Assembly (NCBI GenBank): GCA_015661715.1
Contig: DQVN01000021.1
Span: forward strand, 1 to 16,398
Source: Sulfurivirga caldicuralii
GTDB lineage: Bacteria; Pseudomonadota; Gammaproteobacteria; Thiomicrospirales; Thiomicrospiraceae
Reading direction: 5' to 3'
Length of the DNA: 16,398 bases
Shown: piece after piece, positions 6,961-15,247 of the stretch
Layout of the letters: every line of letters begins with the position of its first letter
Position numbering within the stretch: the first letter of the stretch is position 1
The notes under the pieces: generated by a model
Database searches by the model: none
Told to the model about the DNA's origin: nothing
Seen by the model: only the letters and a program-made list of their open reading frames with translations
Made by a program: the position numbers and the translations under genes

Positions 6961-9305
6961 GCTTTTTCCTGCCACAACTTGAGGCGTTGCAACACTTTTT
7001 GGTGCACCGCATCGGCTGGAGAGCCGCTCATCAACGCCAAGGCCTCGTCAATCGTATCGATGGCGTAAAGATGAAAGTCGCCTGCGGCAACCGCATTCCG
7101 TACACTTTTTGCCAGCATCAGATGACGCACATTGGCGGAAGGCATGATCACTCCCTGTTGGCCGGTCAACCCCTTTTGCTGACAAATTTTGAAAAAGCCC
7201 TCAATCTTCTCATTGATTCCGCCCACCGGCTGGATCTCACCAAATTGATTGACCGAACCGGTCACCGCCAGATCCTGGCGCAGCGGCACCTGGGCCAGCG
7301 CCGAAATCAAGGCCAGCAACTCCGCCGATGAAGCACTGTCGCCTTCCACCCCTTCATAGGTTTGCTCCATAACCACGGAAGCGGAAAAGCCGTAATTCTT
7401 TTCCTGTAAATAGCGCCCCATCAGATAGCCTGAGAGGATCAATACCCCTTTGCTGTGGATGGGGCCGGCCATGTCCACCTCCCGCTCGATGTCCACCACC
7501 CCTTCATCCCCGGCTGATGCCTGCGCGGTAATGCGCACCGGCTGGCCAAAGGGATGCTTACCGATGTCGATGACCGTCAAGCCATTGACCTGACCGATAC
7601 GCTCTCCCACCAGATCCAGCAACACCTGGTCATCCGTAATCGCCCGATGGTAATAATATTCCACCAGTCCCGTATGAAACGCGCGCTGTTCAATGGCGGC
7701 CTCCACCACCTCGCGGGTAACCTGCGTACGGCCATGGGCCCGGGCCCAAGCGTTGGCTTCAGCCATCATATCCCGCAGCCTGGCTTTATTGGTATACAGC
7801 CGCTGCTGATCCTCCGCCAAGCGGGCGGCATACTCCACAATCCGCTCCAGGGCGTCCACACACATGGGCAGATCGTTCCAGCGCGCCACCTCATCCGCCA
7901 GCCGCGCCGCCAGCGCCTGTTCATGTTCCGCTGTGCGCGCCAGCTCACTCTCAAACTCCACCTGGACCTTGAACAAGCTTTCAAACTCACTGTCCAGCGC
8001 CTGGAGCGCATAAAAGTGGGCCGGTTCTCCAATCAGCACCAGCGTCAGCTCAAGGGGAAAGTCCGGCAGATGATAGGGCACCATCTGGTTGTCCTGAGGA
8101 ATACTGAAACTGAGTTTTTTACCCACCAAAGCCGCCTTGAGGCTATTCCACAAGGCCATCTCCGCCAGCACTTTCTCCACCGGCAGCATCAGATAACCGC
8201 CATGGGCCTGCTGCAGCAGCCCCGCCTGATGGTTCATGGCCAACGCCAGGGTATCCCCACTACTGGTTTGGCTATGGGCATGAATGGTGTAACCGAACAG
8301 ACGGGCTAGGGTGATATTGTCCTCGTAGATCACCGGCGCATGGGGGCGTTCACTGTTGTCCACCAACAGATTGACCCCGAACACCGCCATGCCCTGCTGT
8401 TCTTGAATCAGCTCATCCAGACTGGTCTGTGGCGTGAATGTGGTGACCTCATCACTGTTTTGATCCCAGAACAGGTGCAACCGCGCAATCACCGCCTTCT
8501 TCAGATCATCCAGATAATCCCGCACCGCCTGACGCCCGCCAAAGCGGGCCTGGAGCTTTTCAATCAAGGGGGTGATATGCGCCAGGGCGGTCTCCGTATT
8601 CAGCGCCTTACCCGCTTCCAGATAGGCATGCTGCAGTTGGGGAAAGTGGCTCAAGGCCTCATTCAACGCCTTCTCCACCTCCGCAATCGCCTTTTCGAAA
8701 CGGGCATAGAGGGCCTCATCCTTGGCCTTCAGCTCACTCAGACGATAGAGTTCGCCCTCATAGCGGGCATAAAGCATAAAGCTGTTATCCGCCTGATTGA
8801 TCTCCACATCCAAGTTTTTCGCCAACTCAAAAGCGGGCTTCAGGACGGCCTCTTGCTTCTCCTTCAATTCCAGCTCCAGCTCATGGCTACGCCGCTGGTA
8901 GGCCACCCCATCGAACAGGATAGGTAACTGGGTCTTGAGCTGAGCGATAAAGGACTCCACCGCTTCTTTGAACGCCCGTCCCTGCCCGGCGGGAAAGTAG
9001 AGGTAGCGGGTTTGATTGCGCGCGGAAAAATCGGACACCAACACCACATCATCCGGCACAGGACGTTGTGCGGCGGCTTGCTGTAGCACCGCCTTGACCA
9101 TGCCGATGCGCCCCACCCCCGGCTCGCCCAGCACAAAGATATGGTTCTGATTGCGCTTCAAGTGCAAACCAAAGCTCAATGACTGAAAGGCGCGCGGATG
9201 CACCCGCCGCATGTAGTCGATAATGTCACAAGGCTGCTGGCGCGGGTCCTGGTCAAAATGGGTGGCGCGATACAGGGTATCAGGTGTCAGGCTTTTCAAA
9301 GGCAT
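6945..9305 (-). CDS. Lon-family (LonB/AAA_32-type) protease with altered ATPase motifs
   Basis: A 786-residue relative of the ATP-dependent proteases that combine an AAA_32-type ATPase domain with a Lon proteolytic domain, probably cytoplasmic. Order: short N-terminal region, P-loop region LGEPGVGRIGM (59-69), a long charged helical insert likely to be coiled coil (about 135-275), the block VIYEDNITLARLFG (325-338), HGGYLMLPVEK (368-378), the lid region to about 560, and the Lon protease domain. The dyad is intact: Ser657 in EGDSASS and Lys700 in GGINEKIEGF. Their 43-residue spacing equals that of E. coli Lon S679/K722. The P-loop has Arg-Ile where Lys-Thr/Ser is usual, and the family's Asp after GGYLxL is Pro. 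ATP use may therefore be weak or lost, although Arg in the P-loop also occurs in some relatives. GGAG lies just upstream of the ATG. Confidence 0.88.
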   Translation of the reverse strand: MPLKSLTPDTLYRATHFDQDPRQQPCDIIDYMRRVHPRAFQSLSFGLHLKRNQNHIFVLGEPGVGRIGMVKAVLQQAAAQRPVPDDVVLVSDFSARNQTRYLYFPAGQGRAFKEAVESFIAQLKTQLPILFDGVAYQRRSHELELELKEKQEAVLKPAFELAKNLDVEINQADNSFMLYARYEGELYRLSELKAKDEALYARFEKAIAEVEKALNEALSHFPQLQHAYLEAGKALNTETALAHITPLIEKLQARFGGRQAVRDYLDDLKKAVIARLHLFWDQNSDEVTTFTPQTSLDELIQEQQGMAVFGVNLLVDNSERPHAPVIYEDNITLARLFGYTIHAHSQTSSGDTLALAMNHQAGLLQQAHGGYLMLPVEKVLAEMALWNSLKAALVGKKLSFSIPQDNQMVPYHLPDFPLELTLVLIGEPAHFYALQALDSEFESLFKVQVEFESELARTAEHEQALAARLADEVARWNDLPMCVDALERIVEYAARLAEDQQRLYTNKARLRDMMAEANAWARAHGRTQVTREVVEAAIEQRAFHTGLVEYYYHRAITDDQVLLDLVGERIGQVNGLTVIDIGKHPFGQPVRITAQASAGDEGVVDIEREVDMAGPIHSKGVLILSGYLMGRYLQEKNYGFSASVVMEQTYEGVEGDSASSAELLALISALAQVPLRQDLAVTGSVNQFGEIQPVGGINEKIEGFFKICQQKGLTGQQGVIMPSANVRHLMLAKSVRNAVAAGDFHLYAIDTIDEALALMSGSPADAVHQKVLQRLKLWQEKAQEED

Positions 9306-9324
9306 GTCTCCTAAAACGCAAACA

Positions 9325-9340
9325 GGCCGCTGATGCGGCC
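9325..9340 (-). terminator. Hairpin after amt, possible weak terminator
   Basis: A perfect 6-bp GC stem, GGCCGC/GCGGCC, with a 4-base loop, begins about 33 bases past the amt stop on the minus strand. It is followed by TGTTTG rather than a clean T run, so termination may be partial. It also lies in the predicted leader of the Lon-like gene. Confidence 0.5.
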
Positions 9341-9361
9341 CGTTCGATTCAATTTGGCGGA

Positions 9362-9370
9362 ATTATACCA
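9362..9370 (-). promoter_or_regulatory. Extended -10 promoter element for the Lon-like gene
   Basis: Read on the minus strand, TGGTATAAT is a perfect -10 hexamer with the TGn extension. It ends 56 bases before the Lon-like ATG and overlaps the region just after the amt stop. No good -35 is visible at 16-18 bases, which an extended -10 can tolerate. Confidence 0.5.
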
Positions 9371-9372
9371 AC

Positions 9373-10593
9373 TTACAACTCACTCGGCGGGTTGGCACGA
9401 ATACGGTGAATTGACAAGTCCGCTCCCTCATATTGCTCTTCTTCTGAGAGTGTGATCCCCACCGTGCGCTTCAGTACGCCGTAGACCAACCAGCCGCCAA
9501 TAAAAGCAATGGATACGCCCACTGCGACACCCACCAGTTGTGCCATGAAGCTGACGCCACCTAAGCCGCCCAATGCCTCAAGACCAAATATACCGGCCGC
9601 CAATGCCCCCCATACCCCGCACAGACCATGCAATGGCCATACACCCAATACATCATCAATCCGCCACTTGTTCTGAGCCAGGGTAAAGGTTTTAACAAAG
9701 AGCCAGCCTGCCACCAACCCGATGACCAAAGCACCCAAAGGATTGACGATATCCGAACCGGCACAGATGGCCACCAGACCTGCCAGCGGCCCATTATGGA
9801 TAAAACCAGGGTCTTTATTGCCAACCGCTGTTGCGGCAATGATTCCCCCCACCATCGCCATCAGCGAGTTCAAGGCCACAACCCCGGCAATGGCATCCAC
9901 TGTTTGTGCCGACATCACATTAAAGCCAAACCAACCGACGCAGAGAATCCACGCACCCAATGCCAGAAAAGGGATGCTGGACGGTGGATGGACAAATTTC
10001 ATCTGTCCATGTTTATCATAACGGCCATGTCGCGCGCCATACCACAGGACCGCCGCTAACGCGATCCAGCCGCCCATGCCATGAACCACCATGGATCCGG
10101 CAAAATCATGGAAACCAGCACCAAAGGTCCTTTCCAACCAGGCTTGGAAGCCAAAGTTCCCATTCCAGATCATCCCTTCATAGAGAGGGTAGATCAGCGC
10201 CACCAGGAAAAACGTCGCGGCCAACTGCGGCCAAAAACGGGCACGCTCTGCAATCCCACCCGACACAATCGCTGGAATCGCCGCGGCAAAAGTCAGCAAA
10301 AAGAAGAACTTAACCAACTCATAACCATTCATGGTGGTCATATCTTCCATGAGCTTCTGCATGTCGAAGCCGTAGAAGACGCCATAGGCCACACCAAAAC
10401 CGACAAAGAAATAGGCGAGGGTGGAGACGGCAAAATCCGTGATAATTTTGGACAAAGCATTAACCTGATTCTTATGCTGAACCGTACCCACTTCCAAAAA
10501 GGCAAAGCCGGCATGCATGAAAAAGACCAGAATGGCCCCCATCAGGATAAAGAACGTATTAACACCACTGACATAGTTAGCGGGTATGTCCAT
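9373..10593 (-). CDS. amt: Ammonium transporter, Amt family
   Basis: Inner-membrane ammonium channel, 406 residues with about 11 hydrophobic segments and no cleavable signal peptide visible. By alignment with E. coli AmtB, the key residues are present. They are the gate phenylalanines (F102 and F224, the latter in GWFGFN), the recruitment-site Trp and Ser (W143 and S228), and D163 in HDFAGS. The twin pore histidines are H171 (VVHGMGG) and H322 (WPLHGLCG). The family motif SGGIAERARF is at 111-120. The cytoplasmic tail, GADLSIHRIRANPPSE, is the part that meets PII proteins in relatives. No glnK/PII gene is adjacent; the upstream neighbour is a cytochrome c gene with its own terminator. The ATG has GGAGA about 8 bases upstream. 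Identification is firm; subfamily is not resolved. Confidence 0.95.
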   Translation of the reverse strand: MDIPANYVSGVNTFFILMGAILVFFMHAGFAFLEVGTVQHKNQVNALSKIITDFAVSTLAYFFVGFGVAYGVFYGFDMQKLMEDMTTMNGYELVKFFFLLTFAAAIPAIVSGGIAERARFWPQLAATFFLVALIYPLYEGMIWNGNFGFQAWLERTFGAGFHDFAGSMVVHGMGGWIALAAVLWYGARHGRYDKHGQMKFVHPPSSIPFLALGAWILCVGWFGFNVMSAQTVDAIAGVVALNSLMAMVGGIIAATAVGNKDPGFIHNGPLAGLVAICAGSDIVNPLGALVIGLVAGWLFVKTFTLAQNKWRIDDVLGVWPLHGLCGVWGALAAGIFGLEALGGLGGVSFMAQLVGVAVGVSIAFIGGWLVYGVLKRTVGITLSEEEQYEGADLSIHRIRANPPSEL

Positions 10594-10641
10594 AGCTCAC
10601 TCTCCACACTGTTTTATTTTCGTACTCTAAGCGATTTTGTC

Positions 10642-10649
10642 ATTATACC
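10642..10649 (-). promoter_or_regulatory. -10 element upstream of amt
   Basis: On the minus strand GGTATAAT carries a perfect -10 hexamer (10642-10647), 48 bases before the amt ATG and downstream of the cytochrome c terminator. That is the right place for an amt promoter. No convincing -35 and no sigma-54 (TGGC-N8-TTGC type) site was seen. Confidence 0.4.
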
Positions 10650-10690
10650 GCCTGCAAGGCTACGCTTATTGCGCCCCGCTGTAAAGGCAC

Positions 10691-10712
10691 AAAAAACCCG
10701 GCGAATGCCGGG
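10691..10712 (-). terminator. Intrinsic terminator of the cytochrome c gene
   Basis: Minus strand: CCCGGC, loop ATTC, GCCGGG, then six T. The perfect 6-bp GC stem plus T6 starts 27 bases after the cytochrome c stop. It is a textbook Rho-independent terminator and separates this gene from amt. Confidence 0.88.
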
Positions 10713-10739
10713 ATTCAAGCTACCTGAGCTTCAAGAAAC

Positions 10740-11234
10740 TTATTTGAAGTTTTCGGCGATATAGTGTGCGACGGCTTCAATATCTTCATCGGACATAGCT
10801 TGCGCTATAGGCGCCATCATCGCCGTTTGCGGCCCGACCGTCTTGCCCGCCTTATAGGCCTGCAAATTTTCGATCAGCTTCTCTGCCGGCTGGCCGGCCA
10901 AACGCGGTCCCACACCGCCGCCGCCTGTCGGGCCATGACAACCGACACATTGTGCATAAATCTCAGCCCCTTTGTTGGCTGGCGCGGCAGGCTGATCGGG
11001 CACCGCTTTGGCCCCCATCGCTCCAGGCGCCGCTTCAGTTTGTACCTGCTGTGCTGCTGTCTCAGGTTTGGCCTCAGAAGCAGCCGGTGCTGCGGGTTTC
11101 TCAGGGGCAGTCACCTGGGTGGCGGCAGCGGTAGGCTCTTGCGCGTTCTGCCCATCTCCTGACTGCCCACAGGCACTCAATAATAAAGTTGCACTGGCTA
11201 CGGCAATCCAGTGTTTCCAGGTTAATTGACCCAT
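10740..11234 (-). CDS. Lipoprotein class I cytochrome c
   Basis: Predicted periplasmic, membrane-anchored monohaem cytochrome of 164 residues. The signal sequence ends in the lipobox LLLSAC, giving a lipidated Cys22. A linker of about 60 residues rich in Ala, Pro, Glu and Gln follows (about 23-87). The haem domain has CVGCH (96-100), a GVGPRLAGQ stretch, and MMAPIAQAMSDEDI, where one of the paired Met (139/140) is the likely axial ligand. The closing helix is AVAHYIAENF. The pattern resembles cytochrome c5/c4-type single domains used in electron transfer to terminal oxidases or reductases. The redox partner is unknown. I start at ATG 11234, with AGGAG 7 bases upstream, rather than at the GTG one codon earlier. 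An intrinsic terminator follows the gene. Confidence 0.9.
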   Translation of the reverse strand: MGQLTWKHWIAVASATLLLSACGQSGDGQNAQEPTAAATQVTAPEKPAAPAASEAKPETAAQQVQTEAAPGAMGAKAVPDQPAAPANKGAEIYAQCVGCHGPTGGGGVGPRLAGQPAEKLIENLQAYKAGKTVGPQTAMMAPIAQAMSDEDIEAVAHYIAENFK

Positions 11235-11251
11235 CACATATCTCCTTTGCT

Positions 11252-11263
11252 GATTACGAAATC
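11252..11263. other. Short dyad upstream of the cytochrome c gene
   Basis: GATT-ACGA-AATC is a 4-bp inverted repeat in the 54-bp gap between hrpA and the cytochrome c gene, just upstream of its ribosome-binding site. It resembles half of an FNR-type site, but the spacing is wrong (TTGAT-N6-ATCAG instead of TTGAT-N4-ATCAA). It may be chance. Confidence 0.15.
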
Positions 11264-11288
11264 AAAGCATACACTTTACCAGAAACCC

Positions 11289-14200
11289 CTATGCCTGTCG
11301 CAACGCAGACACCGCTTTTTCGATACGTTTGAGCGATACCGGCTGCAGCGTCTTAATACCCGGCGCAAACAACTGCAACCGTAACTCCTGCAGTTGCCAG
11401 CGCAAATCCTGCACCGCCGGCGTGTCGCCGTAGCGGGTGCGGGCCTGCGTCACCAAGGCTTCCGCTTCTCGTATGGTGCGCAACGCATCAAAATCTTTTT
11501 GGGGATTGAGCGCCAGGCGTTCAAGACGCTTTTCCAGCCCTTGGAGATAGACCGGTAAGCGGTCAAACCAGGGGTCAGGGATCTGTTGCACAAAGTCGGT
11601 AAACACCAACTCATCCAACTGGCGGCCCATATCCTGCAATGATTCCAGCCAGTGGGGGCTGCCGCCTTTAAGCCGCTTGCGCACCTGCTGATAGCGACGC
11701 ATCAACGTATTGAGCTGCTGCGCCAGATGCTGGGCGCGCTCAATCCAGCACTGGCGCGCCTGTGCTAACGCCGCTGTAAAAGCCGCCACCGTGCGAATCT
11801 GTGCATAATCCGGCACACAGGCACGCAGCGCCCGCATGATCAACTGATTGGTCAAGGATTCACAGCTGCCGAAGGGGGCATAGATCAAACAGGCACGCTG
11901 CAGGGGCAGTTTTTTCATCAGATAGTTGTATTGATCCCGCAGCTGATAGCGCAAAAGCGCCAGCACCCCTTCGGCATGGACTGCCTCCGCCTCCTGACGC
12001 TGGCTGAGCTCTACCTGCCGCACACCCTCCGGCGTCGCTTGCAACGCAGGATAAACCACAAAGGTCTGTCGGCCCACCTTACGCTCACTGACCACAGGTA
12101 GATCCTGCTCAAACTGCTGCCACAGCGGCGATTCACCAGCCTGCTGCTGTACAGCACGCTCCAGTTTCGCTTTCAGGGTTTGACGCAAATCCGCCAGTTT
12201 TTCACCCTGGGCGATCACCTTGCCCTGGCGATCCACAACCTCAAACTTAGGTTTAAGATAATCCGGCAAGCTTATATTTTCAAAAAGTTTATCATCGATT
12301 TCTTCGCCCAATATACGCTGAATACCTCGGCGCAGCTGCACCCTAAACCCCTCGCCGCTGTCCGGATCCATGCGTGCAGCGATTTGCCGCGCGCTCTGGG
12401 GCACCGGCACCAGACGCTTGCGTAACCCACCCGGCAAGGCCTTCAAGTAGGCAACGACTTTTTCGGGCAATAATCCCGGTGTCAGGAAATCAAACCGGCT
12501 CTCCTCCAACCAGCTCAACGCCTCAATGGGGATACGAAAGGTCACCCCATCGCGCACCTCCCCTGGTGCAAAACGATAACGCACCTGCAACGGCAGGCGG
12601 TTGTCGATGACCACTTGATCGGGAAAATCCCGCTCCCAATCCGTCTCCGGCTGGCGTTTGAGCAGATCCTCCTGGCGCAAAAACAGTTTCTGCTGCACCG
12701 CTTTATCCAGACTGCGATACCACTTTTCAAACGCCGGTTGGCTATAGACAGACTCAGGGATGAGGCGGGCATAAAAATCATAAAGCACGGCCTCTTCCAC
12801 CAGCAGATCAGGGCGGCGGATTTTATGCTCCAGACGACGGATCCGCCGCTTGAGCTTTTCATTGTGGACAATGGCTGGCACCCGTGTGCGCACCTGCCCT
12901 GCCGCCAAAGCCTGCAAGAAGATCTTGTGCGCCTCCATCGGATTGATCCGCCCATAGTTCACCTTGCGCCGATTCACCAGCGGCAAACCATACAGGGTCA
13001 CATTCTCATAGGCACCCACCTGTCCCCGCTTGGCCTCCCAATGGGGATCCTGCCAACTGCGCTTGATCAGATGCTGGGCCAATGGCTCGATCCAGCGTAC
13101 ATCGATGGGTGCATTGGTGCGTGCCCACAACTTGGTGGTCTCGACCAGTTCGGCAGAAACCAGCCACTTGGGCTTGTGCTTGAACAGCACGGAGCTGGGA
13201 TGGATGTAAAACCGGCTGTTGCGGGCACCGACATAGGTATATTCATCGTCGCGCATGCCAATATTGCCCAACAGGCCGGAAAGAATACTTTTGTGCAGGT
13301 TCAGCGTGTGCAGCTCAGAAAGCTGAGCCGTGAGCTCACCCTGGCCTTCACAGACTTCTAAAGGGTGCGGGTCGGGCACAGCAATGCCCATTTGTTTGAG
13401 GGTAGCCCGCAGCTGCATGAACAGATCGTGCCACTCACGCATGCGCAGAAAGGAGAGAAAGTTGGTGCGGCACAGTTTGCGTAGTTTGTTTTGGCTCAGA
13501 TGCCGCTTCTGATATTCATAAAAGTGCCACAGATGGACGAAAAAAAGGAAGTCAGAGCGTGGATCGTTCCATTTGGCGTGGGCGGTGCGGGCCGCTGCCT
13601 GATTCTGTTCATTGATCTCCCGGGGATCCTGAATGGACAACGCCGAAACCACAATCAACACCTCAGTCAGCACATTGTTGCGCTGCCCTTCCAGAATCAT
13701 GCGCGCAAAATGGGGATCCACCGGCAAACGGGCCACCTGGCGCCCCAGCGCAGTCAGCCGTCCCTGCGCATCCAGGGCACCGATCTCATGCAGTGCCTTT
13801 TCCCCATCGCGCACCATCTTGGGTTCTGGCGGATCGATAAAGGGAAAACGCTCAATTTCCCCCAGCCCCAACTGCTTCATCTGCAAAATGGCACTGGCCA
13901 ACGCCGTGCGCTTGATCTCCGGGTCGGTATAGCGGGGGCGGGCGAGGAAGTCCTCCTCTGAGTACAGGCGGATGCACACCCCCTCCGAAACCCGGCCACA
14001 CCGCCCTTTGCGCTGGTTTGCTGATGCCTGGGAGATCTTTTCAATGGGCAAACGCAACACCTTGAGCCGGGGCGAGTAGCGGCTGATGCGCACCAAGCCC
14101 GTATCGATCACAAATTTAATCCCCGGCACCGTCAGACTGGTTTCAGCCACATTGGTGGCCAGAATAATGCGCCGTTTATGGGGGTTGGGCTGGAAGATCT

Positions 14201-15242
14201 TCTGCTGTTCACTCAAGGGCTGGCGGGCATAGAGGGGCAGCACTTCCGTGTTTTTCAATCCCCGTTTGCGAATCGCCTCAGCCGTCTCTTTAATGTCCCG
14301 CTCCCCGACCAAAAACACCAGCACATCGCCATAGGGGTCGATGGCGGCCAGTTCATCCAACGCATCCAGGATCCCATCGGTCAAGGTGGGCTCGAAGCGG
14401 TTGCCCGCATCATCCTCCACCGCCTCCAACGGGCGATAGCGCACCTCAACCGGATAGGTGCGCCCCGACACCTCAATGATCGGCGCCGAATCAAAGTGGC
14501 GCGAAAAGGCCTCCGTATCGATGGTAGCCGAGGTAATGATCACCTTCAAATCCGGCCGTTTCGGCAGCAACTGCTTCAAGTACCCCAACAGGAAATCAAT
14601 GTTCAGGCTGCGCTCATGGGCCTCGTCGATAATGATCGCCTCATAGCGGGACAAAAAGCGGTCGTTCTGAATCTCAGCCAGCAGAATGCCGTCGGTCATC
14701 ACTTTGATCAGGCTGTCATCCCGCACCTGATCGTGAAATCGCACCTGATAGCCCACCACCTTACCCAGAGGGGATCCCACCTCCTCTGCCAGCCGTTGCG
14801 CCACAGAGCGGGCCGCCAGCCTGCGGGGCTGGGTGCAGCCGATCAATCCACGCATGCCAAGCCCGGCCTGGAGACAGATTTTGGGAATCTGCGTCGTCTT
14901 GCCCGAGCCCGTCTCACCGGCGATAACCACCACCTGATGATTGTTAATCAGCTCAAGAATCTCCTCCCTACGCTGATTGACCGGCAAATTAGGGTCAAAA
15001 TCCAGCTTTTGCGGCACAATAGCCGCCCTATGCAGGGTCTGTTCCAGTGCCGGTTTGACCGCCGCGGAAAAAAATCGGGGGACCCCCTTTTCTGGCAAAC
15101 GCTTGAGCTGCTGGAGCAGACGGTGGCGCTGACGGGTCGGCGCCCACTGTTCGATCAGTTGACGCAGCCTATTTTTGTCCGTTGCCCTTTCGGGAATGAA
15201 AAAAGGCGCTTGCGCGCCTTGGGCAGGATCCGCTGTCATCAT
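11289..15242 (-). CDS. hrpA: ATP-dependent RNA helicase HrpA (DEAH box)
   Basis: Large DEAH/RHA helicase, 1317 residues (E. coli HrpA is about 1300), implicated in mRNA processing and ribosome rescue in E. coli. Motifs in order: I GETGSGKTTQ (109-118), Ia TQPRRLAARSVA (137-148), II DEAH (206-209), III SATID (238-242), V TNVAETSLTVPGI (363-375) and VI QRKGRCGR (410-417). HA2 and OB-fold regions follow, then the long C-terminal region typical of bacterial HrpA (DUF3418). No truncation or frameshift is apparent. Two ATGs in tandem (15242, 15239) begin the frame; TAAGG lies 3 bases before the first and 6 before the second. The start is 5 bp after the FKBP stop, so the pair should be co-transcribed. 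A terminator-shaped hairpin lies within codons 8-15, which casts some doubt on the exact start. Confidence 0.95.
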   Translation of the reverse strand: MMTADPAQGAQAPFFIPERATDKNRLRQLIEQWAPTRQRHRLLQQLKRLPEKGVPRFFSAAVKPALEQTLHRAAIVPQKLDFDPNLPVNQRREEILELINNHQVVVIAGETGSGKTTQIPKICLQAGLGMRGLIGCTQPRRLAARSVAQRLAEEVGSPLGKVVGYQVRFHDQVRDDSLIKVMTDGILLAEIQNDRFLSRYEAIIIDEAHERSLNIDFLLGYLKQLLPKRPDLKVIITSATIDTEAFSRHFDSAPIIEVSGRTYPVEVRYRPLEAVEDDAGNRFEPTLTDGILDALDELAAIDPYGDVLVFLVGERDIKETAEAIRKRGLKNTEVLPLYARQPLSEQQKIFQPNPHKRRIILATNVAETSLTVPGIKFVIDTGLVRISRYSPRLKVLRLPIEKISQASANQRKGRCGRVSEGVCIRLYSEEDFLARPRYTDPEIKRTALASAILQMKQLGLGEIERFPFIDPPEPKMVRDGEKALHEIGALDAQGRLTALGRQVARLPVDPHFARMILEGQRNNVLTEVLIVVSALSIQDPREINEQNQAAARTAHAKWNDPRSDFLFFVHLWHFYEYQKRHLSQNKLRKLCRTNFLSFLRMREWHDLFMQLRATLKQMGIAVPDPHPLEVCEGQGELTAQLSELHTLNLHKSILSGLLGNIGMRDDEYTYVGARNSRFYIHPSSVLFKHKPKWLVSAELVETTKLWARTNAPIDVRWIEPLAQHLIKRSWQDPHWEAKRGQVGAYENVTLYGLPLVNRRKVNYGRINPMEAHKIFLQALAAGQVRTRVPAIVHNEKLKRRIRRLEHKIRRPDLLVEEAVLYDFYARLIPESVYSQPAFEKWYRSLDKAVQQKLFLRQEDLLKRQPETDWERDFPDQVVIDNRLPLQVRYRFAPGEVRDGVTFRIPIEALSWLEESRFDFLTPGLLPEKVVAYLKALPGGLRKRLVPVPQSARQIAARMDPDSGEGFRVQLRRGIQRILGEEIDDKLFENISLPDYLKPKFEVVDRQGKVIAQGEKLADLRQTLKAKLERAVQQQAGESPLWQQFEQDLPVVSERKVGRQTFVVYPALQATPEGVRQVELSQRQEAEAVHAEGVLALLRYQLRDQYNYLMKKLPLQRACLIYAPFGSCESLTNQLIMRALRACVPDYAQIRTVAAFTAALAQARQCWIERAQHLAQQLNTLMRRYQQVRKRLKGGSPHWLESLQDMGRQLDELVFTDFVQQIPDPWFDRLPVYLQGLEKRLERLALNPQKDFDALRTIREAEALVTQARTRYGDTPAVQDLRWQLQELRLQLFAPGIKTLQPVSLKRIEKAVSALRQA
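15199..15220 (-). terminator. Terminator-like hairpin inside the first codons of hrpA
   Basis: Minus strand: AAGGCGC, loop GCAA (a GNRA tetraloop), GCGCCTT, then four more T, making six T in a row. The perfect 7-bp stem starts 28 bases after the FKBP stop, where a terminator for that gene would sit. It also lies within the hrpA reading frame, 22-43 bases from the hrpA ATG. Confidence 0.65.
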
Positions 15243-15247
15243 CAGCC

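Noticed and set aside
7554..8309. Plus-strand frame of 251 codons opposite the Lon-like protease
   Set aside because: Low-information His/Gln/Arg-rich product lying across the conserved protease lid and ATPase regions; no start context.
11252..11275. FNR-like site upstream of the cytochrome c gene
   Set aside because: The half-sites TTGAT and ATCAG are six bases apart instead of four and one half is imperfect, so I do not call it an FNR site.
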